Both the position numbers and the translations under genes were made by a program. DNA of 64,000 nt from Paramacrobiotus metropolitanus (lineage: Eukaryota; Tardigrada; Eutardigrada; Parachela; Macrobiotidae). The notes below the pieces were generated by a model that was not told the DNA's origin, ran no database searches, and saw only the letters and a program-made list of their open reading frames with translations. Positions within the stretch are counted from its first letter, which is position 1. Every line of letters starts with the position of its first letter. The stretch covers positions 62,001-126,000 of the forward strand of contig NW_026570431.1 of NCBI RefSeq assembly GCF_019649055.1, in the 5' to 3' direction. Positions 10,448-23,130 of this stretch are shown here, piece after piece.

Positions 10448-12960
10448 TCACGACAGTGCTACATGTTCGTGGTCGGAAAAGCTAGGGCCGCGCCGGGATA
10501 GCTGAATAATGAGCTTGACTTCCCGCACAACATCACCGGCCAGCATTGCAATCCACAGCAGATACAGGGGAAGAAAGGCTTGTTCCGGTCCGGCGAATGT
10601 AACAGCCAAGTGAAAAACAATTTGTGTCGCGGTATAGAAGAACGCCATAGCTGCAATGCGGCACCGGTTCTGCCACACCGTTCGTACAGTTTTGTCATGG
10701 CTTGATTGACCACCAGAGCAATCCTTACACGCGCTGTACAGTAAGAAGATAAGCAGTCCCGGCAGAATTCCGACGATGAAGACGATGGCGATAAGAAAAC
10801 AGACAAGGCTCACAACAAGTCCGATTTGGCCAATAATAAAGAAAACACCTATATCCGTGGAAGTGTGATCCCAGTACAGATAGCTGATAGCTGATTTGCT
10901 GTATAAGGAAAGTGGATTCACCCAATCAGCGAGGCGTGCTTGATTTAGTCCTAACACCTAAAAATTGTCGTAAATGCTGCTGCATTAAAAGTCCTGAACG
11001 CAATTACTCCTATGAGCCACATGCACTTTTAATTTATCAAGAATGTAAGCAGCAAGCAATTCATAAAGAACGGTTTAAAAATAAATCCCGAAAATTACCA
11101 GTGTTGAATTGTCCAGTGTATTGTAGTATGGATAAGAGTACACCAGGTTGACAGCCGTGTTAAATTGAGGATATGCAGGGAAGATAATGATTCCGCATAA
11201 GGCCAACAGGAAAAATACACAACCGAGGCGAGCAATAGCACACCATTTATAGTCCGTCAAATTATTGTCGCCGAGATCTTTCCGAGGAACACGGAGCCAT
11301 TCATAGCTACAGAATTTTACGAAATTTCTTAGCGCTTATGAAATTTACTGTGCACGCAGAAAATTCGGGGCACATGGTCAACTTGGAAAAATAATTTACC
11401 TGTTTTTCATTAGGAAGCTAAAAACGAGGCGAAACCGGGAAGGCGGTCGGATAACCCCGAATAAGCACAGATGAGAGTATACGGCTAACAGCACCACAGT
11501 GAACACGCACACTGGTAAAACTCCCGCATGACCGAAAATGACATATCCCAACCATGGTATAAAGAATACCACCAGCATCACCGGGATGCAGACAATCAAT
11601 ACCAGGGTTATCACTCCCAGTAAAATGGCCCCGACCCAAGTGAACAGTAAATTACCCGGGCGACTCTGGTTGTCCAGGGTGGCGCCATCTTGGGTCGGTC
11701 GCGGATACAGTACCGGTTGCGTCCAGTGACCATAGTAATAGTTACCGGCCAAGCTTACACCGGTGCACGCACACAGAGACAACGTGACATAGGCTAGGAG
11801 GATCGCCGTGGCACACCATCCTCCACAATCGTTCACATGGTACTTATTATACGAACTCTTGGAGACATACGGTATGATCGCTTCGGAATAGTTCGCACAG
11901 ACAATATCCGTCATGTTGTGATAGAACGTTTTGCAGCATGTTGGATATTTTATGGATATGTTGATCGGCAGCCAGTGTTCAGCCAGTGATGAAATCCAGT
12001 AACAATCGTACGCTTCCGGATTCTGCAAAAATGAGGTCTTTGCAATTAAGACTGCTGTTTTTTGGTACGAGCACAGCAGTTAGTAGTTACTAATTCCGAA
12101 GGAAACAATTAAAGTACATAATATTGTAATTACCGATTGGAGGCTATAAACAGGCACGGTAATCAAGTTCCAGCGTTGCATTTCTGTACCGATATCCGCT
12201 CGTGAATAATAATAGCGGCGTAAGGATGATACGGTGGTGCGTAGTAAGAAGTGCGATAAATCCGTCGTAAAGAATATTACCACAAGCGTCTCCAGGATTA
12301 TCTCCATAAATCCCCATCTGTCATTCTTTAACACGTTTCGCATACATCCGTAAGAACAGCGCGCCATTTTTAAATTGTTTTGGTAGCACTCTGAAATTTC
12401 AGATTTAAAAAAAAACTTTTTATATGGTATAAAATTGCTTGTGATCTGACTCTTCTGGGACGCCCTAAATTGCAACTCGTGTGGTTCCACTTCCGCACAG
12501 GATACACTGGCTTGATGGCTATGCATGCATCGCAGGCGGTCCCTGCAACCAACGGCTGATAGACTGGGAAGAACGAACTTAGTCTGAAAAGCTCGCAACA
12601 TGCACACATGTAGTTACGGTTAAATATGCCAGCACGGCTGTAGCCAGGCTTGCCAGACTCGGCACATGACGTACAGTACGCGTGATTCACGGCATGTAGT
12701 TCGGACGGACCCCGACCTTGATCATGAAAATGTGCGTCCGCAGCACTCGATTGATCCTAACACGCTGTATGCACAGGCAGAGTTCCAGTTGCCGGTTGTT
12801 GTCCCGATCAATAATAATCTTTGATATGCCGGTATAGTTTTCTGTTGTACGACAACGTACGTAAGAACCGGTTGAAAACCGTGCATGAGAATGTACTAGT
12901 GCGGCATTTACGTAACTTTGTTCTAAATTTGCAAGAGTGCGTACAACTGTACAATACAAG
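10030..12960. repeat. segmental duplication unit 2 (contains gene C)
   Basis: Paralogue of about 6640-9800. Shared non-coding words occur in the same order on both sides of genes B and C. Offset between equivalent gene starts is about 3.24 kb (9124 versus 12367). Boundaries are approximate. Confidence 0.7.
10448..12367 (-). CDS. multi-pass membrane protein, tandem family copy C (unrecognised family)
   Basis: Exons 12367-12134, 12022-11400, 11306-11099 and 10957-10448 (minus) give 524 residues, phases 0, 2, 0. This is the closest relative of copy B: MARCSYGC, TTDLSHFLLR and TEMQRW in exon 1; NPEAYDCYWISSLAEHW, CCKTFYHNM, NDCGGWC and NYYYGHWTQPVL in exon 2; CGIIIFPAYP in exon 3; LNQARLADWVNPLSLYS in exon 4 (SYWVD in B has become ADWVN). 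The membrane helices fall at the same places as in B. The open frame continues upstream of 12367, but that extension lies in the duplicated non-coding flank and is not open in B, so it is left out. Function unknown; likely recently diverged from B. Confidence 0.86.
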
Positions 12961-14314
12961 CAAAAACAAAAATGCTAAAGCACGTGCACATTCACGCTAA
13001 AGCACCAAACGGCGATAAAGAAAGAGTTTAATAGCAGTTGTTAAAAGTCGCTAGTTGCTAGAGTAGTACTGCACTTTCTAAACGCGTTTAATTTGCCTAA
13101 TACTGATACTAGCAAAAGCCATTGTACGGGGAAGGTGATGTAAAAAAGATTGGAGAAAAACAAATATAGTATAAAAGAATGCAGTAACGGCAAAAATTGG
13201 TTTTACCATTTCATGAATGGACAGTGCCAGAACTTACAGTACGTGTACACAGTATTACACACACTATATATACTCTTATATAGTATATAGTACTACAGTA
13301 TATCGTATACTTGTACATTGAACAAAAGAAAAATGCCACCGAATGTCATTGAAGGAATTGTATGCATTGCGCTATAACTAGCCGACTGCGGTTTACCTGA
13401 TTTCTATATATGCAATGTTATAAGTAATATCCAAAGGATGGAGTGATCTAGACTTTTGGACCTTGTACTAAGAGAAAGACGGTAAAAATTAAGACATTTA
13501 AAGATTCAAGGTATTAATTTTTATTTTTGCGTTAAGAAATGCGAACCATGAAATTGGCCCAGTTCAAGCAAATTTACACTTTGCCGCAAAAATATCGTAT
13601 TTAACTGCTACGTAGCCTTCTTTGCAGTGCGACAATTATGGTCTTAATGGTACCGTCGGTATATTCAATGAACTTTATTTTTGGAAATTACATTAAAATG
13701 ATTATGTTCTTATGCAACAGCAAGCAAATCCCAAGTCACAGCCACCCACGCTTTGTTCCAAAATCAGATCTGGAGTTGTATTAGCGCATACGTTCCATGT
13801 TTATTACGGCTTATAGCAAGCGCATTTCATGACACGTTCAGTTATTAACTATTACTTATTATACATGAACAGCTGGAATAAATAAGTAAATGCCAAACAA
13901 AGATAACGATTACGATAATTTTCTGTACAATACACGACACAGAAACGTTTCACGTAAAACAAGCAAATACGACAACATATTCCATACGAAAAAGTGTGAC
14001 GTGCAATATCTACGAGTACTCTGTAGCTGCATAAACCTCGTCGAATTCCGAATCTAGCTTACCCAGTGTCATTAAGACTGAACATATACCGTACATTACG
14101 ATCATCTTCGACTTCGTGCAGAGCTTCTCTACAGTAGTGCTAAAGCATGTCGCGCCGTGACGGCTGTCACGGGCTGTGTCAATATTAGCATCATTTCCTT
14201 AATTACAGTATAACGGGGTTTTTTACTCTCCAGTTTTATATAACGGCCACTGTAACTGAAGTTTAGAATGAGAGTGTAGGAGGAACGTCTCCGCATCCGT
14301 ACGCGTGCACAACA
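12368..14314. other. intergenic spacer between genes C and D
   Basis: About 1.9 kb. The first 0.6 kb is the duplicated upstream flank. The rest is AT-rich with a TA-repeat-like palindromic stretch at about 13265-13310. No open frame with recognisable motifs, no tRNA, no tandem array seen. Confidence 0.55.
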
Positions 14315-16887
14315 TCATTCTTGCAATTGTTGGGACACGAGTGTCACTTGCTCTGCCATTGCGGATTCGTATTTTGACAGGCGAACCAAGAAGACGACCG
14401 TGTCGCCCAGCATGACCAAGAGAAACCCCAACCACCCCATGTAGAGGGGAAGATAAGCTCGTTCCGCGAACAGCAGCTTTGCAGTCAGGTGGAACACGAC
14501 GACCCAGGCGATGTAGACCAACCCCATACCCATAATCTTGAATCGACTAGACCAGTTGGGTTTCTTGTTAGCAGCGGTCGCCGGCTGTGCTAGCGCTGGG
14601 GCTGGGGCGTTTGGCTTCTCGCCATCGGCTTCCAACGATTCGTGACAGTTTTCACAGCAGTCCTTCACAGCGACCCAGAACAGAATAACCAGCATGACCA
14701 TCGCAGAGACGATAATGTAGATGACAGAAACCACAACCAGCGCAAAGCACGCTCCACTTAAGATCAGTCCAATAGTGCCGACGATAGCGGCATCTGATGG
14801 CACTTCCGGTACACCGTTGGGAAAGAGGAAGTCCCAGTTGCTGTCGCTGTGCCATGCGGACAGATCCACCCAGTAGGAGAGTCGTGCGTTGCTCAGTGTC
14901 ATTTTCTAGAAAAAAAACCAGATCTCCCAGTTAGGTAACAAGAAACATTGTAGGTTAAAGGTCGACAAGCGGTGCTCAAGATCAGCATGCTTATGAAATC
15001 TAAAACGGTAAATAAAGTCATGTGTACCGGAATTTCATCGCGCAGGAAACCACAGAGCGGAAACGTGGAGACATAGTCAATGACGGTATCAAAATGCGGA
15101 TACGCGGTGAAAAGCATTGTTCCACAGGTGGCCAGTAAGAACATCAGGCATCCCATGCGCACAACTGCAGCACGACGTCTCTGCCGGCAACGCTCTTGGG
15201 TTTCCAGAGCAGAACATCCATCGTCTATGGAACCCATTGGAGGCTTCGAATAGCTACATAATAAAGCAATCAACTGGAATTCATTTTTTAAACTCTCGAA
15301 GAAATTATTTTACATTGCTAAAAACGCGTTTGTAGAAACGTAAAGCAATGTAGCAATCTTCCCAAACGTTAAACTTGTCATTAGTCGCCACTAATTATCA
15401 TCAGACACTTTTGTAACGGTTCAAACATTAATGCAGCTTTCTACGCTTTCAGTTCCAGTTCTTTAAAGTTATGGGGCTATGTTCTGTAATTTAATTTTTT
15501 AAAACCATTTGAGCCGCTTCACTTACGGATCTCCCATGCAGCGGAACACCAGAACGGCTCGCGAGGGCGGATTAATAACACGGAACAGGGACAACATGCT
15601 GTACGTGATTAACAGGAACACTGACACTAAATATGCCGGTAGAACCGGCGCCGTGGTGTTGCCGGTAGTCAGCCCGAAAAGCACAATAGCCAGTGGTGGT
15701 ATGAGGAACACCACCAGGTAAGGAATAGCGATGGTTAAAATGACCGCCATCGCCACATGCCAGATAACGATCAGCCAGTTACATTTGCTCAACTCGCTCC
15801 AGTTGACTTTGTCTTCCGGCGGGTCAGTTTCATTCTCCACCTCATGCTCCGGCAACAAGGGACGCATCCAGTGTTTGTAGTTGACCGATAGACTGCAGAT
15901 GACGCTGATGCACAAAGTAGCCGCTGCCAAAGATAGGATAAGCGCCGCCCCTTGACCCACTAGGCCCTGCTGGTTGCATTCGGTTTGTGTGCAGGGAGTA
16001 AAACGGGGAAGACAGGCAGCTGCTGCATCCTCGTCGGTAGTGCTGTTGTCAGTGGTAATGGTGCAGTTGCTGCATGTGGGATATTGTTGGTCGATATCGA
16101 TCGGCATCCATTCCGATAACATGGCGACCCAAAAGCATTCCACGCTCTGAAACAGCATTAGTCAGCAGTCAGTACAACCTACCATACTCGTATCACAGAT
16201 TAAGCCAGGGAAATTAACAAGATTCCGACCTGCTTCTTACCGTACGAAAAGGATTTAGACTTAATTTTCTACTTCATGTGCATAACTTAACTTTAGCATA
16301 ACTTTAACTCATCCAAATAATCGAAGAAAAAATTTCGATTAATCACATTGTCACACTTTTGCATTTCCGCACCAGTATTACTATTATTCTTACCACTCAT
16401 GTCAATATTATTACATTGTACCAATTTGTACGTACTGCAGCGTAAAGGTCTTTCTAATTAAGAATAATGCGCAGAAAATTGTATACCTATGTAACTGCAT
16501 TTTACACCGTCAGCTGCAACTTAATTTCATTTGAAATAAAGCTTGACACACATGCGCGTACAGATTGGATAAGGGAGAATTCCGTTCTACTTTGTATGTA
16601 GATATAAAGCTTTCTACATAAGTGGTATGACTTGATTTAAAATTAGCGTCCGTAATTACCCCACTCCAGCTTCCTGAATGTAGCCAGGAAAACGAGTTCC
16701 AGTTTTGCATTTCCGTCGTGACGTCCGCTCGTGTCTCGCGCAACGAAGGAAAGGAGGTCCGCAGCATAAAATGCGATAAATCCGTAGCATAGGTTAGTAC
16801 AATAATTGCTTCCAAAAGTACTTCCAGATAGCGCCATTGCTTGTTCTCCAGCGCTGACCTGATTGACACATTCGTGATCTTCACCAT
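14315..16887 (-). CDS. multi-pass membrane protein, tandem family copy D (unrecognised family)
   Basis: Exons 16887-16660, 16146-15527, 15253-15028 and 14905-14315 (minus) give 554 residues, phases 0, 2, 0. Exon 1: MVKITNVS, a helix, ATDLSHFMLRTSFPSLRE, RADVTTEM. Exon 2: SVECFWVAMLSEWMPID, a predicted extracellular loop with several NxT/NxS sites and paired cysteines (CSNC, CLPRFTPC), NYKHWMRPLLPEHE, then two or three helices. Exon 3: a basic run QERCRQRRR before the helix, consistent with a cytosolic side. Exon 4: NARLSYWVDLS, FLFPNGVPE, three helices, and an Ala/Pro-rich cytosolic-type linker between the first two. D resembles A in the FPNGV motif and in SFPSLRE/AFPWLRE, so A and D look older than the B/C pair. 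Function not recognised. Confidence 0.86.
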
Positions 16888-17952
16888 TTTTGATTTCGAT
16901 AGGGGTTTGTGCCAGAAGATGTGATAAACTTTTAATTATAGAAGGTTTACCGCTGCTGATCGGAGAAACTGCAACAAAATAGCCAGTAATTTCGAATAAT
17001 ATGGGTGCCGAAAATATCGCCTATATTTATATACTGTGCAGGCGTATATCTGTAGTACAGAATGAGTGTTCTCACTTTATAACACAGCCCAGCAAGTCAA
17101 TACCATCAGGATCGAAACGCAAAAGGGAATATTGATTTTTCACAGTGCACAGGAAATGCTTGGCTTTCGCTCAGTTTCTTGTCCGCCGGTCAATACCTTT
17201 GTTCATCGATGGATTGGACTGGGCCGGAAATGTATTATACGAGTACTATCGTCCCGTTTTATGTACAAAATCAATTTCTTTCGTGCATAAACTGTTATCG
17301 TTTAGCTCGATATACTGGGTTCTGCATTGGAGAGCAAAAGTCGAACAAGGCAAAACCTAAACTGTATAATAATTAAATACAGAACTTACTACCATCGATG
17401 CGGTAAATAGGATGGATAATTCAGTTTATTATAACTGCCGAATAATATGGTATTCCTGATGCTATCTATCCGAAGATCTTGTAAGTAAATAAAATTCTTA
17501 TTTAATGTTTAACGTACAAATATGATAACGTAAAACGCTTGCATATGTTTAATATGTGAGGATAATATTACGTTTATGTGCGCACATTAAATCGTTATGA
17601 AAGTAACTCCATTTTCCATGTACGACGTACTGATTAAATTTTGTCAGCAACTCTGCCACATCTTTCTAAAAAATTAACATAGTTCGGCACAAATAATACA
17701 AATTTATTCTGTGCTCGTGCAAGAATAATTCCCCTACAAATTAAAGGGCTAAAAAAGCATTAAAAATGGTGACATTGACACAAATTTTTATGATGTGCAA
17801 TTCTTAGAGCTTTCCCACATTTTCACCGAAAACAGCATTCTCGGCTTTAAAAAAGGAAAAAAAGAAGCTCGTTACTCACATATAAATGATACTGTATTTA
17901 AAATCACTGTCAAGAACAAAAATAAACATGCTATATATTCTGCCCGTAATCT
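16888..17952. other. intergenic spacer between gene D and the His-rich repeat gene
   Basis: AT-rich, no supported gene. A minus-strand TATATAAATA at about 17026-17035 lies roughly 140 bases upstream of the gene D start codon and could be its TATA element. Several overlapping plus frames at 17066-17376 are mutually inconsistent and lack motifs. Confidence 0.5.
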
Positions 17953-20900
17953 TTACAAAATTGTACATGCGTTAGCGTTCTGCTGCATGTACATCTCGAT
18001 GTTGGTGCCGGTTTCCGCGTATCCCATCGGCTCCGGATAGACTCCATCCAGGTATACACGATAGAGTATCAGATAATTCTCCGTGCCTTTGGAATATGTC
18101 GTGTGAGTGTGGGTGGGTCCGTGATGAATCCCCGTATTATGGTGAATTCCCGTAGTATGGTGGTGATGGTGAGCGTTGTGATGATGATGATTGACATGAT
18201 GATGATGATGTCCACCATGGTGGTGATGGTGTCCGCCGTGATGATGGTGACCAGCACCGCCGTGCTGGTGCGTGTGTGACACGACTTTATTCCACGTGTG
18301 CATTGTATCAAAACCTTCGGTGTTCTCTGCGCCGCTGAAAATCCGCATGGGAACCGTTTCCACGGAGATGACCTTTGCACCTGTTGCGCGCATCCATCCG
18401 GCCATACGCTCTCGAACCTGACAACGAAATTTTTAAACTTTTCACATTAATACAGTTTGCAGCCACATGATGCTCATAAATTTAAGACAAACCAGTTAAA
18501 CACTACCGGTTAAAAGCATTATTACGTTCTATTCTGAAACTTTTTCTGTTCGCTATTAACGATTTACAAATCCGTTCAGATAAGTACGTTACATACTGTG
18601 CAGTACTTCTTTTCTGTACTCGTATTGTGAGTAGTAGCCACAGAAACTGCTATGTACTGTTGTCTGTTGCACGCAATAAAAATACCTAAATATCGGTAGC
18701 AGAGAGCCTAAATATTACAACTGACTGGAAAAATATGCAACTGGCGCTTCCGCTAAAAACAGAGGTAATCGCAAACAGTAAGGAAATCGTTTCAAGGCCG
18801 GTTCTTTAATAAGCAGACATTTCGTGACAAATAAAAGTTTTGTGAAGTGAATAAAGTGCACAAATGGGGCGTAAATGTGTACAACAATCTGCATTTACAG
18901 GGTCTATATGTATTCTGTACTTATACGTATATAGATATAATATTGTGATGTACTGTAGCGTGTGGCTACTAAATGTATGTGTATGCGTAAGCTTAGCAAA
19001 CCGGCAAGGCCAGGGTCAAAAAGAGGGAGGGAAAATTAAAGGGAGGGATTTTCTTTGGTCAAAACGAGGAAGGGAAAATTAAAGGGAGGGATTTTGAACG
19101 GTCGAAAAGATGGGAGGGAAACTAAAGGAAGGGAATTTTAGCGGTCGAAAAGATGGGAGGGGATTTGTTTGGTCAAAAAAAGAAAGAAAATTCTATGTCA
19201 AAAGTTTCAAAATAGAAAATTAATTTTCTTGGTCAAAACGAAAAAACAAGTTTTCGCGGTGTTGGAATATTTGGAAAAGTTGTAACAGAAATTTTTGCAA
19301 CGGCACGCGACGGTTGGTGTACTGTAGTAAAAAAAAACAGCGAATGCTGAGAGGATGTGATCAAGCGTTATGCGCAGGTTAGAGCAAAGACTGTATGGCC
19401 AGCGGTGTTTTTCTCGGCATCATCTGCCACTTTTAACATCTAGTTTTAGGATTTATTATTAAAAACGTGAGTGCATATGAAAACATCCCCAATAGTCTTA
19501 AAGAATTACAGTACATGTGCACGCACTGATTGTGCAGATCCTAAATCATTTATCAAGAGAAAGATCTATACTACTCTGTACGTTCGGCTTCCCCATAGTT
19601 TTCAGATCTCGCTAATTAGAAAATTTCGAGAAAAACTGCCTGTCACGACCTGGCGCATAGTTTATTAGCAGCCAGGGAGCTGCTCTCACGCAGCCCCTTC
19701 AGATCAGTCGTGGTTTAGAACTGGCTCACATGGTTTTTGTTTTCGAAAACGTAATTTCTGTATTAAATAACGAAATTTTTAATCTGTTTCAGTTGTAAAA
19801 GTTTATGCTAAAAAACTGGTTTGCGCACCTATACCGATAGTTCAACCGCAACTAATTAATTGGATTGTGTAGATAACCAATTCTAAAAAAAATACTAGCA
19901 TTAGTTTTAAGTTTTAATGTTATTTAATTTACCTGAATTTGGTTTTCGAATTTTCCAACGGAGCAGCATCCCGGTGGCTCTAGCATGCCCGGCGTAAACA
20001 ATTTAGAATTTAACCGTATCGGACCGCCAGTATTTTGAGGCGGCATATTGGGGTTTGTCAATGCATAAGCCACTCGCAAATAGCGCACATAATACGAATG
20101 CAAATCATTCTCCGTATATGTCATCCGCAGCGTATCCATATGCGTGGTCCACCGCTGTTTGTAGTACAGCGTCTGGACATTCGCCACGCGCAGATGCGGT
20201 GTCTGGCTCAACAACCATTGATGCGCCTTGGACAGCACTTGCGGAAACCGTTCCAAGACCGGTCGACCCATCAGCCCGCCTTCGCTCAGTACGCCTGGCA
20301 CGAAATCCGCAATCCCGATGGATTCGTACTGCGGTGGACCGGTTTCGTAGAAGATACGCAGCATATAGATAAAGGTCTCGCTGGTCGAACCGCGTTCGGT
20401 CCATGCCGTGCAGTCCGGATCGACGCCGTTGGCGCCGACACGCAGTGGTACCGTCTCGATGGTGCGGATGCTGCCTTGAATGGGGTTAGTGGCGAACAGG
20501 GTGTTGGCCTGCGCTATGAGGGTGTCCAGACGTTCAGCGGTGTCCACGCTGAACACGCCCACACGGACGCTGGGCATGATGTTGTAGTAGCCGATCTGCT
20601 GAATGGCCGACGAGCCATCCGTGCCTGAAATGACAACATCAAAACGTCAACTGCGTTGCTTTTCGTAAAACATTTTTTCATCATTCTGTAAAGGACACTG
20701 CATTCCTACTGCGGCAAAAAAAACGGCGCTCCTGTCGAAAGTTGTGATATTACTACTTGCAGTATAAGGTTGTGAATAGAACTCATTGTTCAAAATCTGC
20801 ATTTGTCCTAACGACAGTTGTCCGGTACAAAACGATAAGATAGAATTTGTCTGTACATAAAATAGTGATTGCTTAATTTAACGCAATTCTGTAAATATAG

Positions 20901-21763
20901 ATAAGTATTTCTTATCAGTATGGGTGCCTCCTTTGTCAATCGGCCAAGGTCACACGCTACTGAATAATGATCGAGGTAGATTATCAAATAATGCAAAAGA
21001 TTAGCGCCAAATATAAACGCTTATCCTTAATTTCTATATTTTACGCTAGAATTTGTCAAATTTCTACTCTAGTTTTTTTGTCGGTGGTGCGAATAAACCC
21101 GTTACCAATATCAAAAGTTTTGAATCACAACGACATCGTTAAAAACAGCAATCACAAAAATATTATGAACACACTCTACCACTCTACTCTACACTCTATT
21201 CGAGTATACGTAATTCTAAACTGCACACACTCTGTATACCGTGATCATGAGTAAATGACAATGATAGTCAACATAATTTTTCAGTTTTAGATTTTGTAAA
21301 AGATACCGTTAGGGCTGAAAACTTTTTAATTTACCTTTCCGTTTCAAAACACAAGAAAAAAACTTCGCCGACAAAAATTGGAATTCAACAACTTACGCGG
21401 CTGCATCCATAATCGCAATCCGCGGACGTAGCGGTTCGCTCCTTCTCCGTACAGCTGATACACCGACTCAATGGAGTTCACCACTGCCCCACTGGACTGC
21501 GTGTTGAATTCCACCGTCTCGCATGTTCTCAACATCAGGATTGGGTTTTTACTGAGCCACTCATTCGCTCGCTGCAGAATCACCGGAAATGGTTCATACT
21601 CCGCCCACGTGAAAATCCCGCCAGGCTTCGTCAAATTGGGAATGAAGTCCACGGACACCAATCCACCGGCTCCCGGCGCCGACATTTGCGGTTGATTAAG
21701 GTTCAAACCGTTTTCCGCAGGGTACGGTGGCGGGGGAGCAGTAGGATCGCCCGGCAAACCCAT
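17953..21763 (-). CDS. four-repeat protein with histidine-rich insert (unrecognised)
   Basis: Exons 21763-21397, 20624-19933 and 18417-17953 (minus) give 507 residues; phases 1 and 0, GT-AG junctions. I do not recognise the protein. Residues 1-50 are Pro/Asn/Gly-rich. Four copies of a roughly 65-residue unit follow at about 56-120, 152-216, 246-309 and 347-485. Each reads, loosely, L-x2-A-x2-W-L-x2-N/T-P, then R-T-x-E-T-V (CETVEF, IETVPL, NVQTLYY, VETVPM), then a Tyr-rich strand ending YLRV-Y, LRIFY or LRLWM. In copy 4 a tract of about 50 residues dominated by His (HHHH blocks with Gly, Asn and Thr) sits between the two halves. There is no signal peptide and no membrane helix, so a cytosolic protein is likely. 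The His tract could bind divalent metal or respond to pH. Exons roughly separate repeat 1, repeats 2-3 and repeat 4, suggesting growth by internal duplication. Confidence 0.83.
19011..19260. repeat. degenerate purine-rich tandem repeat inside an intron
   Basis: Four or five imperfect units of about 45-50 bases built from GGTCAAAAcGA or GGTCGAAAAGAtG, GGAGGGAAA and TTAAAGGGAGGGATTTT. It lies in intron 2 of the His-rich repeat gene (19932-18418), with strong purine bias on the plus strand. Confidence 0.7.
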
Positions 21764-23130
21764 TTTTTAAAAATCAGATTTTTAAAACTCGCGATCGGTG
21801 TTGTTAAGAGATCAGCTAACTACAAAATTAGTGCAAGACGTATGGGTACGAGTGTTATAAATTAGGATACGAGGAACCGGAAGAATTGTCCAGGCGCAGA
21901 CTGGCGAGGCGTTCTCACTGCCTTTACGAGATTATGTAAGCTCCGGAAATTTAAACGACTGAATTGACAATACACTTGTATAACGAGCGTATTTTGCGCT
22001 ATCAAACTGTTTGTTATATTTGCGATAACGCATTAGTTATACGAATGAATTTCAATGATTCATAATGTAAACGCAAAGTGCCGTATCAAGCCGGTATCAG
22101 CATTGATATCTTTAACAGTTACGCACAATGTACGTTAATTTAGCGGTGTAAAGGTCAATAATGGCAATGCGCAATTGCGCATGTACTAGCGGGAACATGT
22201 TTCAGTACATGAAGTTTGCTGTAGCGTTACTAGTACTTCGCGCTGTCGTGTATTAGCGTATCCGCATTGTACATGGCCCAACCAGAACAATCTAGCAATC
22301 TAAAATGAATTTTGCAATTTGTGCATCCATTTTAGAAGACTAGAATGCTCACACTCAGTTCGCCAAGTGCCCGTTGACCTTAAGCTTAGTATACTTGTCG
22401 ATAAAATCTTACGTTGCGTATTTGTGATAATTTTTTTAATTAACGCGATGTGCGTATGTATGCAGTGAATTGTGGCAGTAAATATTTAAAATTTATAAAG
22501 CCAAAATACACTTTTGCGCACGTCTACTATAAACAGTACTCTGTAGATTAAAAAGTTTCACGTTAGTTAAATTGTATTTTTCCGAAAAAAGTAGACTTGA
22601 GATTTCTCCTTGATTTAACATTAACCGAATCGGTTTGGATACATCGTCTGATACTCGTACAGATCTGTAGCACAAAGGCTTTGGAAAGCTCGTTACAAAA
22701 TTCCGCCTAATGTTCTCGTTGCCCTGTTTGCCTGTATTGCATTTGATTATTAAACACCAAACAACGCAATATGTAACAGTGCGGGTTGTGTGCATGGATA
22801 AGTATATATACGAGTATATTTAGCAGGTCATCAATTTTTTATGATGATGTCACTAATTTCACTATGATAATTCCGGGAAATGACTTTTGCTCCACAAATA
22901 CTGTCATCGCAAGCTTTGACCTTTATTGGTGCATGCGCTACTTAAGATCAGGACAAAGAGAAAATCGAACGTTCCTGCAAGAACAAAACAAACAAAAACT
23001 TTTTGTTGATCCCGCGTGGAGATTCAAAGGTTATTACACTAAAAATCAGTAATCAGCGCTTCTCAAGTTCTATCGATAACAGCAAGCAAAAAATCTGAAT
23101 AAAAATTTTAAAAAAATACTGACATAAAAA
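21764..23130. other. intergenic spacer, no gene seen
   Basis: About 1.4 kb between two minus-strand genes. AT-rich, with no frame carrying a recognisable motif. A minus-strand TTTATAACA about 90-100 bases upstream of 21763 is a weak TATA candidate for the repeat gene. Confidence 0.5.

Noticed and set aside
12080-12607. Longer N-terminus for membrane gene C
   Set aside because: The open frame extends about 80 codons upstream of the chosen ATG, but the homologous flank of gene B is not open and A, B and D start at the aligned Met.
18060-18300. CRISPR-like or microsatellite array in the CAC/ATG-rich stretch
   Set aside because: It is the coding His tract (CAT/CAC codons) of the four-repeat gene, not an array with spacers.
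20035-20628. 197-codon open plus frame
   Set aside because: It lies antisense to exon 2 of the four-repeat gene. The minus frame has splice sites, repeat structure and phase continuity; the plus frame is a codon-bias shadow.
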